Positions 1 through 11,091 of a stretch of DNA of 64,000 bases are shown piece after piece. The DNA is from Kutzneria chonburiensis (GTDB lineage: Bacteria > Actinomycetota > Actinomycetes > Mycobacteriales > Pseudonocardiaceae). The notes beneath the pieces were generated by a model that searched no databases, was not told the DNA's origin, and worked only from the letters and a program-made list of their open reading frames with translations. Every line of letters begins with the position of its first letter. Within the stretch, counting starts at the first letter, position 1. Both the position numbers and the translations under genes were made by a program. The stretch spans positions 2,046,001 through 2,110,000 of the forward strand of contig NZ_CP097263.1 of assembly GCF_028622115.1 (NCBI RefSeq), given 5' to 3'.

Positions 1-2
1 TC

Positions 3-440
3 GACATGGCGATGGCCCTGGTCCGCGAAGGCAGCCCGGCGGTCGCCGATCTCGTCGCCCGCTACCTCGCCATCGACGAGCGTCCCTCGCAGGCCCCGTA
101 CGTGCTGCCGAGCGTGCTGGCCCAGCACGATCCGACGGTCGCCGCGTTCGAACGCTGGGTGCGCGACCATCTCGCCGGGCCGATCAGTGTGCCCGCCGTG
201 GCCCGGCGGCTCGGCGTCAGCGAACGCACGTTGCAGCGAGCCGTGCAGCGGACCATGGGCACGTCCCCGATTCGCCTCGTGCAGGACCTGAGGATCGAGC
301 GGGCCACGGAGTTGTTGCGTACCACCGATCTCTCAGTCGAGACGATCGCGCGCCGGGTCGGCTACGAACAGGCCAACACCCTGCGGGTGCTCCTGCGCGA
401 ACGTACCGGCAAGACCACCACGGCGCTGCGGGCGGGCTGA
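3..440 (+). CDS. AraC-family (GlxA-like) transcriptional regulator, 5' truncated by window edge
   Basis: The open frame runs in from the left edge, so the N-terminal part is missing. The C-terminal ~90 residues form an AraC-type double helix-turn-helix: the 'SVPAVARRLGVSERTLQRAVQ' helix pair and the 'LSVETIARRVGYEQANTLRVLL' second HTH. The residues before it (VADLVARYLAID) resemble the end of a DJ-1/PfpI-like sensor domain, as in GlxA-type regulators (inferred). It ends about 105 nt before a co-directional MFS exporter, which it may control. Family call is firm; target is unknown. Confidence 0.85.
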   Translation, partial: DMAMALVREGSPAVADLVARYLAIDERPSQAPYVLPSVLAQHDPTVAAFERWVRDHLAGPISVPAVARRLGVSERTLQRAVQRTMGTSPIRLVQDLRIERATELLRTTDLSVETIARRVGYEQANTLRVLLRERTGKTTTALRAG

Positions 441-546
441 CCTGCTCGAACCCGAGTGGACAGTTGCTCGAAACGAGCCGTGTCGCGGTCGCGAAGCGCT
501 TACAGTGTGCCGGCCGGGCCATCTGGTGGCCTGAGATGGAGGGGAC

Positions 547-1779
547 ATGCTGGCTCGAATCGTGCCCCCGGCCGGGCCGTCCAGGGCGCTGGCGCTGGCC
601 CAGTTGACCAATTCCATCGGTGACGGGGCGTACTACGTCTGCTCCGTCCTCTACTTCACGCGAACCGTGGGGCTCTCGGCGACGGAGGTCGGCCTCGGGC
701 TCACGCTCGGGTGGTCGCTCGGCACGCTGGCCGGGACGCCGCTCGGGCATTTCGCCGACCGGCGCGGCCCGCGGGGCGTCGCCGTGTTGCTGGCGGTGCT
801 GACCGCGTTCGCCGTCGCCGGGTTCGCGTTGGTCCAGAGCTTTCCGGCGTTCCTCGTGGTGGCGTGTGTCTACACGGTGTGCCAGTGCGGGTTGGTCGCG
901 GCGCGTCAGGCGTTGTTGGCCGGCGTGGTCGACGCGGCCGGTCGCACGCAGGCCCGTGCGTATATGCAGTCGACCGCCAACGCCGGCATCGCCGTCGGCG
1001 CCGCGCTCGGCGGCGTCGCGTTGCAGTTCGACACCGCGCCCGCCTATCTCGCCGCTTTCGGCCTCGACGCGTTGACCTTCCTCGCCGCCGCCGTGGTGTT
1101 GCGACGGCTGCCGCGCGTCCCGGGGACCGCCCGCGCCACCGACGGCGAGCCGGCGTTGGTTGTGCTGCGGGACCGGCCGTACGTCCTGATCACCGTGCTC
1201 AACTCGATCATGATGCTCTACATGCCGCTGTTGAGCGTCGTGCTGCCGCTGTGGGTGGTCGAGCACACCTCGGCCCCGCGGTGGATGGTGTCCGCGCTGA
1301 TGGTGGTCAACACCGGCTGCGTGGTGCTGTTCCAGGTGTCCGTGGCCAACCGTGTCACCGATCTCGGTATCGCCGTCCGGTACGTGCGGTGGGCCGGCGT
1401 GCTGCTGTTGACCATGTCGGCGGTGTTCGCCTGCTCCGCCGGCACCATGGCCGTGTGGGCCGCCGCCGCCGTGCTCCTGGCCGGCGCCTTCCTCCAGGTG
1501 GCCGGCGAGATGATGTTGGCCTCCGGTTACTGGGAGATCAGCTTCGGGCTCGCCATCGACGGCCGGCAGGGCCAGTACCAGGGCTTCTTCGGCAGCGGCA
1601 TCGCCGTCGCCCGCGCCGCCGGGCCCCTGCTGCTCACCACCCTCGTCATCGGCGGCGGCCCGATCGGCTGGCTGGTGCTCGGCGGCCTCTTCCTGCTGGC
1701 CGCCCTCGCCACCGCCCCGGCCGTCGCCTGGGCCAAGCGCACCCGCGCGGTCAGCCCGTCACTTCCCAGCTCGACGTGA
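547..1779 (+). CDS. MFS transporter, probable drug efflux permease
   Basis: A 410-residue, strongly hydrophobic protein with about 12 predicted membrane segments and the MFS loop signature between TM2 and TM3 (GHFADRRGPRGV). The ATG is preceded by a strong GGAGGGG ribosome site. It probably exports small molecules by proton antiport across the cell membrane. The 3' end overlaps the convergent TetR gene by 21 nt. It could be an outlying exporter of the polyketide cluster or an independent AraC-regulated pump; the sequence does not decide this. Confidence 0.85.
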   Translation: MLARIVPPAGPSRALALAQLTNSIGDGAYYVCSVLYFTRTVGLSATEVGLGLTLGWSLGTLAGTPLGHFADRRGPRGVAVLLAVLTAFAVAGFALVQSFPAFLVVACVYTVCQCGLVAARQALLAGVVDAAGRTQARAYMQSTANAGIAVGAALGGVALQFDTAPAYLAAFGLDALTFLAAAVVLRRLPRVPGTARATDGEPALVVLRDRPYVLITVLNSIMMLYMPLLSVVLPLWVVEHTSAPRWMVSALMVVNTGCVVLFQVSVANRVTDLGIAVRYVRWAGVLLLTMSAVFACSAGTMAVWAAAAVLLAGAFLQVAGEMMLASGYWEISFGLAIDGRQGQYQGFFGSGIAVARAAGPLLLTTLVIGGGPIGWLVLGGLFLLAALATAPAVAWAKRTRAVSPSLPSST

Positions 1780-2367
1780 CACCTCGGCCGCGTATCCGGA
1801 CAGCACGGTCTTGACGGCGTCGTACGGGGCGGGGCTGCGGCGGGCCCGTGAGGTGATCATCGCACCTTCGACACCGGCGATGACGGCGTCGGCGAGAGTG
1901 CGGGCGGCGGCGCGGTCGACGCCGAAGGTGATGAAGTGGAACGCGAGCCGGTCGATCATCTCGGTGAAGGTGCGGCGGCCGGTCTCGTCGATCGCTGTGG
2001 ACTCCTGCATCGCGCCCTCGGTGACGAGTGGAGCGATGGCGCAGCCGCGCGAGTAGTCGCTGGTCACCATGCCGTCCCGGCCGAGGTCGACGTACCGCTC
2101 GACGAGCTCGGCGGCGGAGGACGACGCCTCGGCGGCGCGGTCGATGATCTCGACCTGGTCGTGGGCATGGGCCTCGGCCGCCGCCACGGCCAGTTGGGTC
2201 TTGCCGTCGGGGAAGTGGAAGTACACCGAACCGCGGGGCGCGCCGCTGAGCTTGAGCACGTCGGAGAACGCGGTGGCGTGATAACCGCGCTCCCGCATGA
2301 GCTGCTTGGCCGCCTGCACCATCTTGACCTTGGCGTCGGAGCGCGCGCCCACGGCTACCTCCAGCAT
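1759..2367 (-). CDS. TetR/AcrR-family repressor
   Basis: About 202 residues. The N-terminal HTH (QAAKQLMRERGYHATAFSDV, then GAPRGSVYFHF) is typical of TetR proteins and is followed by a variable all-helical ligand domain. The chosen ATG lies 17 nt after the stop of the SDR gene on the same strand, so the two probably form one SDR-tetR operon. A 16-bp palindrome fills the gap and a near-identical one lies upstream of the SDR gene, which suggests autoregulation. A GTG about five codons downstream is an alternative start. The ligand may be an aromatic compound (guess). Confidence 0.85.
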   Translation of the reverse strand: MLEVAVGARSDAKVKMVQAAKQLMRERGYHATAFSDVLKLSGAPRGSVYFHFPDGKTQLAVAAAEAHAHDQVEIIDRAAEASSSAAELVERYVDLGRDGMVTSDYSRGCAIAPLVTEGAMQESTAIDETGRRTFTEMIDRLAFHFITFGVDRAAARTLADAVIAGVEGAMITSRARRSPAPYDAVKTVLSGYAAEVSRRAGK

Positions 2368-2368
2368 A

Positions 2369-2384
2369 TATGTCGGATTACATA
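2369..2384. promoter_or_regulatory. Putative TetR operator, copy 1
   Basis: TATGTCGGATTACATA has perfect 5-bp arms (TATGT/ACATA). It lies between the SDR stop codon and the tetR start. Its 5' half matches a second copy at 3189-3204 upstream of the SDR gene. Assignment to the adjacent TetR is inferred from position and shared sequence. Confidence 0.6.
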
Positions 2385-3152
2385 CTACCAGGCCAGTTCG
2401 GTCGGCAGGAACGGGACGGCCTCGGAGGCAGCCTTCCGGGCCTTGAGGAGCTGCTCGGCCGGCGCGCCGACGGGCACGCGCAGCGGGGGATCGGCGCGCT
2501 CGATGGTGTCGGCCACGGCGGCGGCGACCTCCTGAGGTGTGATGACTTCGCCGCGGAGGACGCCGAGCTGCTGGAGCAGTGGGAGGTAGGGGTCGTCGTC
2601 GGCGAAGATGGACTTGGCCCCGGCGGCGCCGTCGGTGGCCACCGCGCTGGGCTGAATGATGCTCACTTTGATGCCGAAGTGGCCGACCTCCAAGGCCAAG
2701 CCCTCGGAGAGGGCCTCCAAGGCCCACTTGCTCGCGCCGTACGGGGCGATGATCGGCAGCACGACCCGGCCCTGCACGCTGGACACGAACACCAGCCGGC
2801 CCGCGCCGCGTTCACGCATCTGCGGCAGTACCCCCTGCGCCACCCGCAGTGCGCCCAGGGTGTTGAGCTGGAACAGGTTGTCGATCTCCGCCAGCGGCAC
2901 GCTCTCGAGCGGCGCGCGCACGGTCGCCCCGGCGTTGCTGACCAGCACGTCGATCTCGCCGGCCTGCTCAAGAGCCCGGTCGACGCTGTCCTGGTCGGTC
3001 ACGTCCAGCTGTAGCCGCTGGTCGACGGGCAGATCGTCCAGTGTCGAAGGCTGTCGGGCGGTGGCGACGACGCGGTGGCCCCGGGCGGCCAGCTCGACCG
3101 CGACGGCGCGGCCGATGCCCTTGGACGCGCCGGTGATGAGCACGGATGACAT
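2385..3152 (-). CDS. Short-chain dehydrogenase/reductase (SDR)
   Basis: 255 residues with the classical SDR layout: N-terminal Rossmann glycine motif (TGASKGIG), NAG motif (SNAGAT), catalytic Ser (FVSSVQG) and YxxxK (YGASK). It should reduce or oxidise a carbonyl/alcohol with NAD(P)H. It is first in a two-gene operon with tetR, and a palindrome matching the tetR operator lies 36 nt upstream. SDR-TetR pairs often handle toxic or signalling carbonyl compounds. A role in polyketide tailoring is possible but not shown. Confidence 0.85.
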   Translation of the reverse strand: MSSVLITGASKGIGRAVAVELAARGHRVVATARQPSTLDDLPVDQRLQLDVTDQDSVDRALEQAGEIDVLVSNAGATVRAPLESVPLAEIDNLFQLNTLGALRVAQGVLPQMRERGAGRLVFVSSVQGRVVLPIIAPYGASKWALEALSEGLALEVGHFGIKVSIIQPSAVATDGAAGAKSIFADDDPYLPLLQQLGVLRGEVITPQEVAAAVADTIERADPPLRVPVGAPAEQLLKARKAASEAVPFLPTELAW

Positions 3153-3188
3153 GGCGGAACTCCTCCTGGCCGGGTGACGGTCCTATAA

Positions 3189-3204
3189 TATGTCGGGCGG
3201 CATA
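3189..3204. promoter_or_regulatory. Putative TetR operator, copy 2
   Basis: TATGTCGGGCGGCATA has outer arms TATG/CATA and shares the half-site TATGTCGG and the terminal CATA with the copy at 2369-2384. It overlaps an AT-rich stretch (TATAATATG) that could be the SDR promoter -10 region, so bound repressor would block the SDR-tetR operon. The rest of the 3153-3428 gap shows no gene. It has TTCGA repeats near 3298-3315 that might be activator sites, but this is weak. Confidence 0.6.
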
Positions 3205-3428
3205 CTTGTCAAACTGGCCCCTGCCGGCGGTGGGGATGAAGCGCGGACGCCGTTGGCCAAGTAGTGCGGGCCGACGTTTGTCTTGCGTGCAAAGCGTTTC
3301 GACGCGTTCGAATACTCACGGCCGGCGACCTCTTCTCGGTGCCGGACACCAGGATCGTTCGAAGCCGGCCCCAGCGGCGGCTGTCACGGTCGGCATCCGA
3401 GGGGTCCACGTGCGCCGCGGGAGGGTCG

Positions 3429-5378
<1,950 letters not shown>

Positions 5379-5379
<1 letters not shown>

Positions 5380-5831
5380 TGTCCGTCCTGACGGCGTTGG
5401 TGCTGCTGGCCAACGGATTGTCGGCCGGCGTGCTGGTCGGCACGCAGCTGGGCGGCTGGCCGCTGCTGGTCGCCCTGCCGCCCGACCGGTACGTGCACGC
5501 GCACGCGTTCTTCTCCACCCGCTACGACCCGTTCATGCCGGTGTGCCTGATCGCGACCGTGCTGGGCGACGCCGCCCTGGCGGTGTTCGGCACGGTGCCG
5601 CCGGTTCGGCTGGCGCAGGGGGTGGCCGGACTGCTGGCGCTGGCCGTGGCGGTCATCTCGCTGACGAAGAACGTGCCGGTGAACAAGTGGATCCGCACGG
5701 TTGACCCGGACCGGCTGCCGGCCGATTTCGCCGCCCGGGACCCGCGGCCGAGCTGGGGCCGGTGGAACCGGCTGCGCAGCCTGTTGGCGGTAATGGCGCT
5801 GGTGGCCAACTGCGCCGCCGTCGTGCCGTAG
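5379..5831 (+). CDS. DUF1772 (anthrone oxygenase-like) membrane protein
   Basis: 150 residues with about four predicted membrane segments and the DUF1772 features (N-terminal NGLSAGV, central RYDPFMPV, 'VPVNKWI' before the last helix). The family includes proteins annotated as anthrone oxygenases that turn anthrones into quinones without cofactors. The location between aromatase and ketoreductase supports a role in ring oxidation, although the exact step is inferred. A paralogue lies at 32474-32914 and a remnant of a third copy near 32236. Confidence 0.8.
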
Positions 5832-5851
5832 AAACCTCTGGAAAGGTGGAC

Positions 5852-6604
5852 ATGGACCTGTCGTTGAAGGGCAAGAAGGCGCTGGTGACCGGCGGCAGCC
5901 GGGGCGTCGGCCGGGGCATCGTGCTCGCGCTGGCCGAGGCCGGCATGGACGTCGTCACCTGCTACCGCGAAGGCAGCGATTTCGTTGCCTCGCTGGAGAA
6001 GGAGCTCGGCCAGACCGGCGGCAGCCACCGCGTGCTGCAGGCCGATCTGGCCGATCCCGCGCAGATCAAGGGCTTCGTGGAGGAGGCGGGCGAGGCGCTC
6101 GGCCACTTCGACCTGGTGGTGCACAACGCCGGCGCGATCACCCACGTGCCGTACGGTGAACTGCCGCTCGAGCAGTGGCACCGGATCATCGACGTGAATC
6201 TGACGGCTGCTCATCTTCTCGTGCAGTACTCGCTGCCGCTGCTGGCCGAGGGCGCGTCGGTGATCACCATCGGCTCGAAGTCCTCCGAGGTCGGCATTCC
6301 GCAGCGGGCCCACTACACGGCGGCCAAGGCGGCGCTGCGTGGGCTGACCCGCTCGCTGGCCAAGGAGTTCGGCGGCCAGGGCCTGCGGTTCAACACGCTG
6401 GCGCTGGGCGTGATCGAGACCGAGGCGTTCGAGACGATGCCGCCGGAGCAGGCCAAGCTGATGCGCGAGCGCTACAGCACGAAGACCGCGCTCGGCCGGC
6501 TGGGCACCCCGCGCGAGGTGGCCGGGGCCGTGCTGTGGCTGGCCAGCGACCTGTCGAAGTACGTCACCGGCGCGGTGATCCACGTGGACGGAGGCATTTC
6601 CTGA
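5852..6604 (+). CDS. SDR ketoreductase-like enzyme of the PKS core operon
   Basis: 250 residues with [15 protein letters not shown] and the catalytic YTAAK motif. A strong purine-rich site precedes the ATG. In pentangular polyphenol pathways an SDR at this place, together with ABM oxygenases, acts on the nascent poly-beta-ketone; that role is assigned here by context. The N-terminus ([15 protein letters not shown]) resembles the SDRs at 17494 and 35614, so the three may be paralogues. The stop overlaps the following ATG by one base. Confidence 0.88.
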   Translation: MDLSLKGKKALVTGGSRGVGRGIVLALAEAGMDVVTCYREGSDFVASLEKELGQTGGSHRVLQADLADPAQIKGFVEEAGEALGHFDLVVHNAGAITHVPYGELPLEQWHRIIDVNLTAAHLLVQYSLPLLAEGASVITIGSKSSEVGIPQRAHYTAAKAALRGLTRSLAKEFGGQGLRFNTLALGVIETEAFETMPPEQAKLMRERYSTKTALGRLGTPREVAGAVLWLASDLSKYVTGAVIHVDGGIS

Positions 6605-6921
6605 TGGCCGACAAGGTGTTCCGGGTGATGCTGCGGATGCAGATCAAGCCCGGCATGGAGGCCGACTTCGAGCGGGTCTGGCTGGAGGTCGGCGACTCGG
6701 TCACCGGGCACCCGGCCAACCTCGGCCAGTGGCTGTCCCGCGACCTGGAGACCGACGGCGTCTACTACATCGTCAGCGACTGGGTCGACGAGCCGAAGTT
6801 CCGCGAGTTCGAGACCAGCGACGGGCACCTGGCGCACCGCCAGAAGCTGCACCCGTACCGGTCCGGCGGCTCGATGACGACCATGACCGTCGTCGCTCAC
6901 CTCGCCGGAGCCGCGACGTGA
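6604..6921 (+). CDS. Antibiotic biosynthesis monooxygenase (ABM) family protein, copy 1
   Basis: 105 residues with the dimeric alpha/beta-barrel ABM fold: N-terminal 'RVMLRMQIKPGMEADFERVW', a central 'YYIVSDWVDEPKFREF' and a C-terminal beta strand (MTTMTVVAHL). These small cofactor-free oxygenases oxidise aromatic or enolic polyketide intermediates, and pentangular pathways use them during ring closure. It overlaps its upstream and downstream neighbours, so the three genes are likely co-translated. Confidence 0.85.
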   Translation: MADKVFRVMLRMQIKPGMEADFERVWLEVGDSVTGHPANLGQWLSRDLETDGVYYIVSDWVDEPKFREFETSDGHLAHRQKLHPYRSGGSMTTMTVVAHLAGAAT

Positions 6922-7217
6922 CCGAGGTTCGGGTGCTCATCTACCACGCGACCGGCGACGCCGACGGCGTGCTGGAGGCGTACCACCAGGTGAGCAAGGA
7001 GATGGCCGGCGTGCCCGGCCAGCTGGGCAACGAGCTGCTGCACGGCGTGCACGAGACCGACCGGTTCATCGTGATCAGCCGGTGGTCCAGCCTTGACGCC
7101 TTCACCACGTGGGAGCAGGGCCGGGACCACAAGGGCTCGACCGAGCCGCTGCGCCAGTACCGCGACACGTCGATGGCCCGGCCGTTCGGGGTGTACGCGG
7201 TGACCGCCCAATACTGA
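6918..7217 (+). CDS. Antibiotic biosynthesis monooxygenase (ABM) family protein, copy 2
   Basis: 99 residues, starting at a GTG that overlaps the stop of copy 1 (GTGA). The core 'RFIVISRWSSLDAFTTWEQG' is a typical ABM segment. The pair may act as a heteromer or on successive steps, by analogy with paired ABM genes in aromatic PKS clusters (inference). It is the last gene of the core operon, followed by a strong terminator hairpin. Confidence 0.83.
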   Translation: MTEVRVLIYHATGDADGVLEAYHQVSKEMAGVPGQLGNELLHGVHETDRFIVISRWSSLDAFTTWEQGRDHKGSTEPLRQYRDTSMARPFGVYAVTAQY

Positions 7218-7229
7218 GGGCGCAAACCC

Positions 7230-7264
7230 AAGGGGCCGTTCGGACTCTGTCCGAACGGCCCCTT
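7230..7264. terminator. Strong hairpin, bidirectional terminator
   Basis: Perfect 16-bp inverted repeat AAGGGGCCGTTCGGAC / GTCCGAACGGCCCCTT with a 3-nt loop. It lies between the convergent core operon and the MFS gene at 7277, so it can end transcription from both sides. Confidence 0.85.
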
Positions 7265-7276
7265 TGTGTCGTGGCC

Positions 7277-8719
7277 TCAGGCGGCCTGGTGCACCAGCTT
7301 GGGCACGGCGGCCTCGGGCTGGGCCGGCATCACGAAGGCCAGCACGACGCCGATGACCAGCGCGGCGCCGCTGAACGTGAAGGCCAGCACGAAGCCGGCG
7401 CCGGTCGGCAGCTGGCTGCCGGGCGCGATGCTGGCCGTGATGATGGTCGTGGTGATCACGCTGCCCAGCGCGATGCCGATGGCCCGGGCCAGGTTGATCA
7501 GGCCGGTGGCCAGCCCGGTCTCGTGCGAGCCGGACGCCGAGATGCCCAGGTTGTACATGCCGGCGCTGGCCGCGCCCATGCCGAAGCCGAAGATCACGGT
7601 CAGCAGCAGCACCGTGCCCAGGCTCGGCGACATGACCAGGCCGGCCACGCCGACGAGCTGGAACACCGAGCCGACGGCGATCACCGTGCGGGCGCCGACC
7701 CACTGGCCGGCGATGCCGCCCAGCGGCGTGCCGATGACGCCGGCGATGCACGACGGCAGCAGGTACAGGCCGACCTCGGTGATCGAGCCGCCGAGGCCGC
7801 CGTTGGCCGTGGGCAGGGTGATCAGCTGCGGCAGCAGGATGGTGCCGACGACACTGCCGACGCCCTGCACCAGCGCGGCCGCGTTGGACGTCCAGATGCC
7901 GCGCCGGGCGATCATGGCCAGCGGCACGAACGGCGCGCGGGACCGCCGTTCCAACGTGAACCAGCCGATGCCCAGCGCGACCACGACCGCCGCCATCACC
8001 AGCGTGCCGACGGAGGCCAGGCCGGTCTGCGGGATCGTCTCGATGGCCATGATCAGCGCGACCAGGAAGACGGCGAACGAGAGCGCCCCGGGCCAGCCGA
8101 TGACCAGCACGTGGTTGCGGTTCGGGGTCGTGGACGGCACCAGGAACCAGGCGGCGACGGACGCGACAGCGGCCAGCAACGCCGGCAGACCGAACAGCCA
8201 GTGCCAGGACAGCAGCGTGGACACCGGGCCGACCATGACCAGGTTGACGGTCGCACCCAGCACGTACATCGAGGTCACCGCGCCGACCACGCCCTTTACC
8301 CAGCGCTCGGGCAGCTCGGAGCGGACCAGCGTGAAGGTCAGCGAGAGCAGACCGGCGCCGAGGCCCTGCAGCGCCTCGCCGACGATCATCAGCGGGTATG
8401 ACGCGCCGATGCCGGACAGCACGGCGCCGACGATGACGATCGCCGTGGTGCCGAACAGGATCCGGCGTGGCCCGAAGGCGTCGCCGAGCTTGCCGATGAT
8501 CGGCGTGGAGATCGCCGCCACCAGGGTGAGGGCGGCGATCAGCAGCCCGCCGGCGGCCGGCGTGATGCCCAGCGCCGGCTGGATGACCGGCAGGGCCAGC
8601 CCGGGCATGGTCTCGAGGATCGCGTTGGCCAGCACCAGGGCGGCCAGCGCGACGGTCATGGCGATGGCGCGGGAGGACGGCTTCTCGGTGTCTCTCATCG
8701 GGCACCGCTGATCGAACAT
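7277..8719 (-). CDS. MFS transporter (DHA2/14-TM-like drug exporter)
   Basis: About 480 residues with at least 12 hydrophobic segments and the MFS loop motif GKLGDAFGPRRI. It begins with a long N-terminal helix and lacks the C-terminal extension of the next transporter. It probably exports the cluster product or shunt metabolites. Start choice is uncertain: the ATG at 8719 is used, but an ATG at 8698 (MRDTEK) is equally plausible. It lies about 60 nt downstream of the second exporter gene on the same strand. Confidence 0.85.
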   Translation of the reverse strand: MFDQRCPMRDTEKPSSRAIAMTVALAALVLANAILETMPGLALPVIQPALGITPAAGGLLIAALTLVAAISTPIIGKLGDAFGPRRILFGTTAIVIVGAVLSGIGASYPLMIVGEALQGLGAGLLSLTFTLVRSELPERWVKGVVGAVTSMYVLGATVNLVMVGPVSTLLSWHWLFGLPALLAAVASVAAWFLVPSTTPNRNHVLVIGWPGALSFAVFLVALIMAIETIPQTGLASVGTLVMAAVVVALGIGWFTLERRSRAPFVPLAMIARRGIWTSNAAALVQGVGSVVGTILLPQLITLPTANGGLGGSITEVGLYLLPSCIAGVIGTPLGGIAGQWVGARTVIAVGSVFQLVGVAGLVMSPSLGTVLLLTVIFGFGMGAASAGMYNLGISASGSHETGLATGLINLARAIGIALGSVITTTIITASIAPGSQLPTGAGFVLAFTFSGAALVIGVVLAFVMPAQPEAAVPKLVHQAA

Positions 8720-8782
8720 AACATGGCGCGTTCACCTTGGTTTCGTTGTGCGAGTGGACATGTGACTGGGTGAGGAGCAGGC

Positions 8783-10914
8783 CTAGCTGGCCTCGTCGGC
8801 GTCCCGCCGGACGTGCCGGTTCTTGGCGTCCGGGTCGAGCCGGACGACCCTCGGCAGCGGCCGCGAGTCGGGATCGCGCTCCGGCAGCTCGCCGGACAGG
8901 TGTTGCTGGTCGCTGCGCTCGAGGGACAGCCGCAGCGCGAGCGGGCGGCCGGTGGCGGCGACCATCAGCGCGCGGGGCTGGTGGCCGATAGTCGTTGCCA
9001 CCAAGAGGAAAGTGCCGGGGGCTGGGGTGGCGAGGCCGAAGCGGCCGCCGTCGCCGGTGCGGTACTGGTCGACCTGACGGCCGAGCAGGTCCATCAGCAC
9101 CAGCGTCACGCCGGGGATCGGCGTGCCGTCCGGGTGCTGGACCATGCCGTGGATCTGTGCCCCGGGCATGGTCGGCATGAACCACTGGAACGGGGCCGGC
9201 GGACGTTCGAAGTCGTTGCTGGGCCAGTCGATCCGCGGAATGGGCACGGTCATCTCGACCATGGGGATGTCCGCGTCCAGCCCGGACCGGTCGACCCCGG
9301 ACGCCTCGACGCCGGACGCCTCGACCGCGGCGGCCAGCGGCCGTTCCCGGACGAAGAACATCAGCACCACGCCGACGACCACCACCAGGCCGATCAGGAA
9401 CCCGATGGTGATCGACGAGGAGAAGCCGACCAGGAACGGCCGGGCCAGCTGGGGCCCGAGCTGCTGGATGAACGTGGAGTCGGTGAGCACCCGGGCGGCG
9501 AAGGCGTCGGTCGTGCCGTCGTGGACCGACTGGGCCAGGTTCGCGCCGACGCCGGTCGCCGACCGCAATGCCGCCTGGTACGCGGGATCGGCGAGCGAGG
9601 TCCGCAGCGCGTCACCGATCCGGCCGACCACGCCGCCGAACACCGCGGCGATCACCACCGAGGTGCCGATGATGCCGCCCATCTGCTGGAAGAACGTGGC
9701 CAGCGAGGTGGCGACGCCCATGTCCTCTGGCGGCACGGTGTTCTGGGCGGTGAGGATGAGCGGCTGGATGGACAGGCCGAGGCCGAGTCCGAAGATCGTC
9801 AGGTACGCCTCGGAGGCGAACAGCGAGGTGTCCGCGTCGACGAAGCAGAACAGCACCATGGCCACGCTCATCAGCGCGATGCCGATCAGCGGGAAGATCT
9901 TGTACCGGCCGGTCTTGGAGATCAGCACCGCCGAGATGCCGGAGGTCACCGTCAGCCCGACCATGACCGGGATCATCAGCAGGCCGGCGGTGCTGGCCGA
10001 GGTGCCCTTGACGATCTGGAAGTACTGCGGGTACAGCGACATCGCGCCGAGCATGGCCGCGCCGACCACCACCGTGGCCAGGCAGGCCACCACGAACGAC
10101 CGCTCGCGGAACAGCCGCAGCGGCACCAGTGCCGCGTCGGCCATTCGCCGTTCCACGAAGAAGAATGCGATCAGGCCGACGACCGACGCGGCGTAACAGG
10201 CGATGGCACCGGGGAGGCCCAGCCCCAGTCCGGGCCCTCGCTCGACACCAGCAGCAGCGGGACGACGCCGACCGAGATGGTCAGCGTGCCCCACCAGTCG
10301 ACGCGTTGCTTCTGGCGTTGCTGCCGGTTGCGCAGGGTCTTGGCCACGACGGCCAGCGCGGCCAGGCCGACCGGCAGGTTGACCAGGAAGACCCAGCGCC
10401 AGCCGGCCACGCCGAGAATCGAGGACTGGGCCGCGAGCAGCCCGCCGATGGCCGGCCCGAGCAGGTTGGACATGCTGAACACGCTGACGAAGGCGCCCTG
10501 GTACTTGGCCGCCTCCCGGCCCGGCGCGATGTCCGCGATGATCACCAGGGCCAGCGAGATCAGCCCTCCGGTGCCCGCGCCCTGCACGGCGCGGAACGCC
10601 GCCAGCTCGATCATGGACGTCGACGTCGCGCAGGCCACCGAGCCGACCAGGAAGATCGTGATGGCGGCCAGGTACATCGGCTTGCGGCCGAGGATGTCGC
10701 CCAGCTTCCCGTACAGCGGGGTGCTCAGCGTCGAGGTGATCAGGTAGGCGGTGGTGGCCCACGCCTGAAGGCTCAAGCCTTGCAGGTCGTCGGCGATGGT
10801 CCGGATGGCCGCGCTGACGATCGTGGTGTCCAGCGCCGCCAACAGCACGCCCAGCAGCAGGCCGACGACGATCGCCGCGGTCCGGCCCCGGCTGAGCGGC
10901 GGGTCGGTCACCAC
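8783..10914 (-). CDS. DHA2-family MFS exporter with C-terminal carboxypeptidase-regulatory-like domain; apparent 1-nt frameshift
   Basis: The N-terminal part (from GTG ~10914: 'RGRTAAIVVGLLLGVLLAALDTTIVSAA', loop motif GKLGDILGRKP) and the C-terminal part lie in different frames. They join near 10218-10230, where one G appears lost (DWGW / GLPGAIACYAAS). The span is 2132 nt, one short of 711 codons. About 14 membrane segments are followed by a ~120-residue soluble tail with a beta-sandwich motif (IHGMVQHPDGTPIPGVTLVL), like a CarboxypepD_reg fold. The tail is an uncommon fusion for an exporter. The gene is divergent from the TenA-like gene. Confidence 0.75.
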
Positions 10915-11091
10915 GGGCGGCGCGGTGCTCGGGCGACCATGGTCCTGGGTACCTCTTTCGCTGCGGCCGAACGGAGAAGACCCGCGCCACGGTCCCATTC
11001 CGTGGACGAGGCTCGATGGTGTCCGGATCCAACCGATCCCCAGCGGCGGCCGCCATGCTGCTCGGGTCCGTCCGTCGAGACAGGAGTGACC

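Noticed and set aside
217-1266. Long minus-strand open frames antisense to the MFS gene, and similar long antisense frames elsewhere
   Set aside because: They are Arg/Gly/Ala/His-rich shadow frames typical of high-GC DNA, with no domains.
3298-3315. TTCGA repeats as a SARP binding site before the CLF
   Set aside because: The spacing is about 9 nt rather than the usual 11 nt and only two copies are clear, so it is not listed as a feature.
3178-3428. Search for a KS-alpha remnant directly upstream of the CLF
   Set aside because: No ketosynthase motif is present in any frame, so the missing partner was not merely truncated there.
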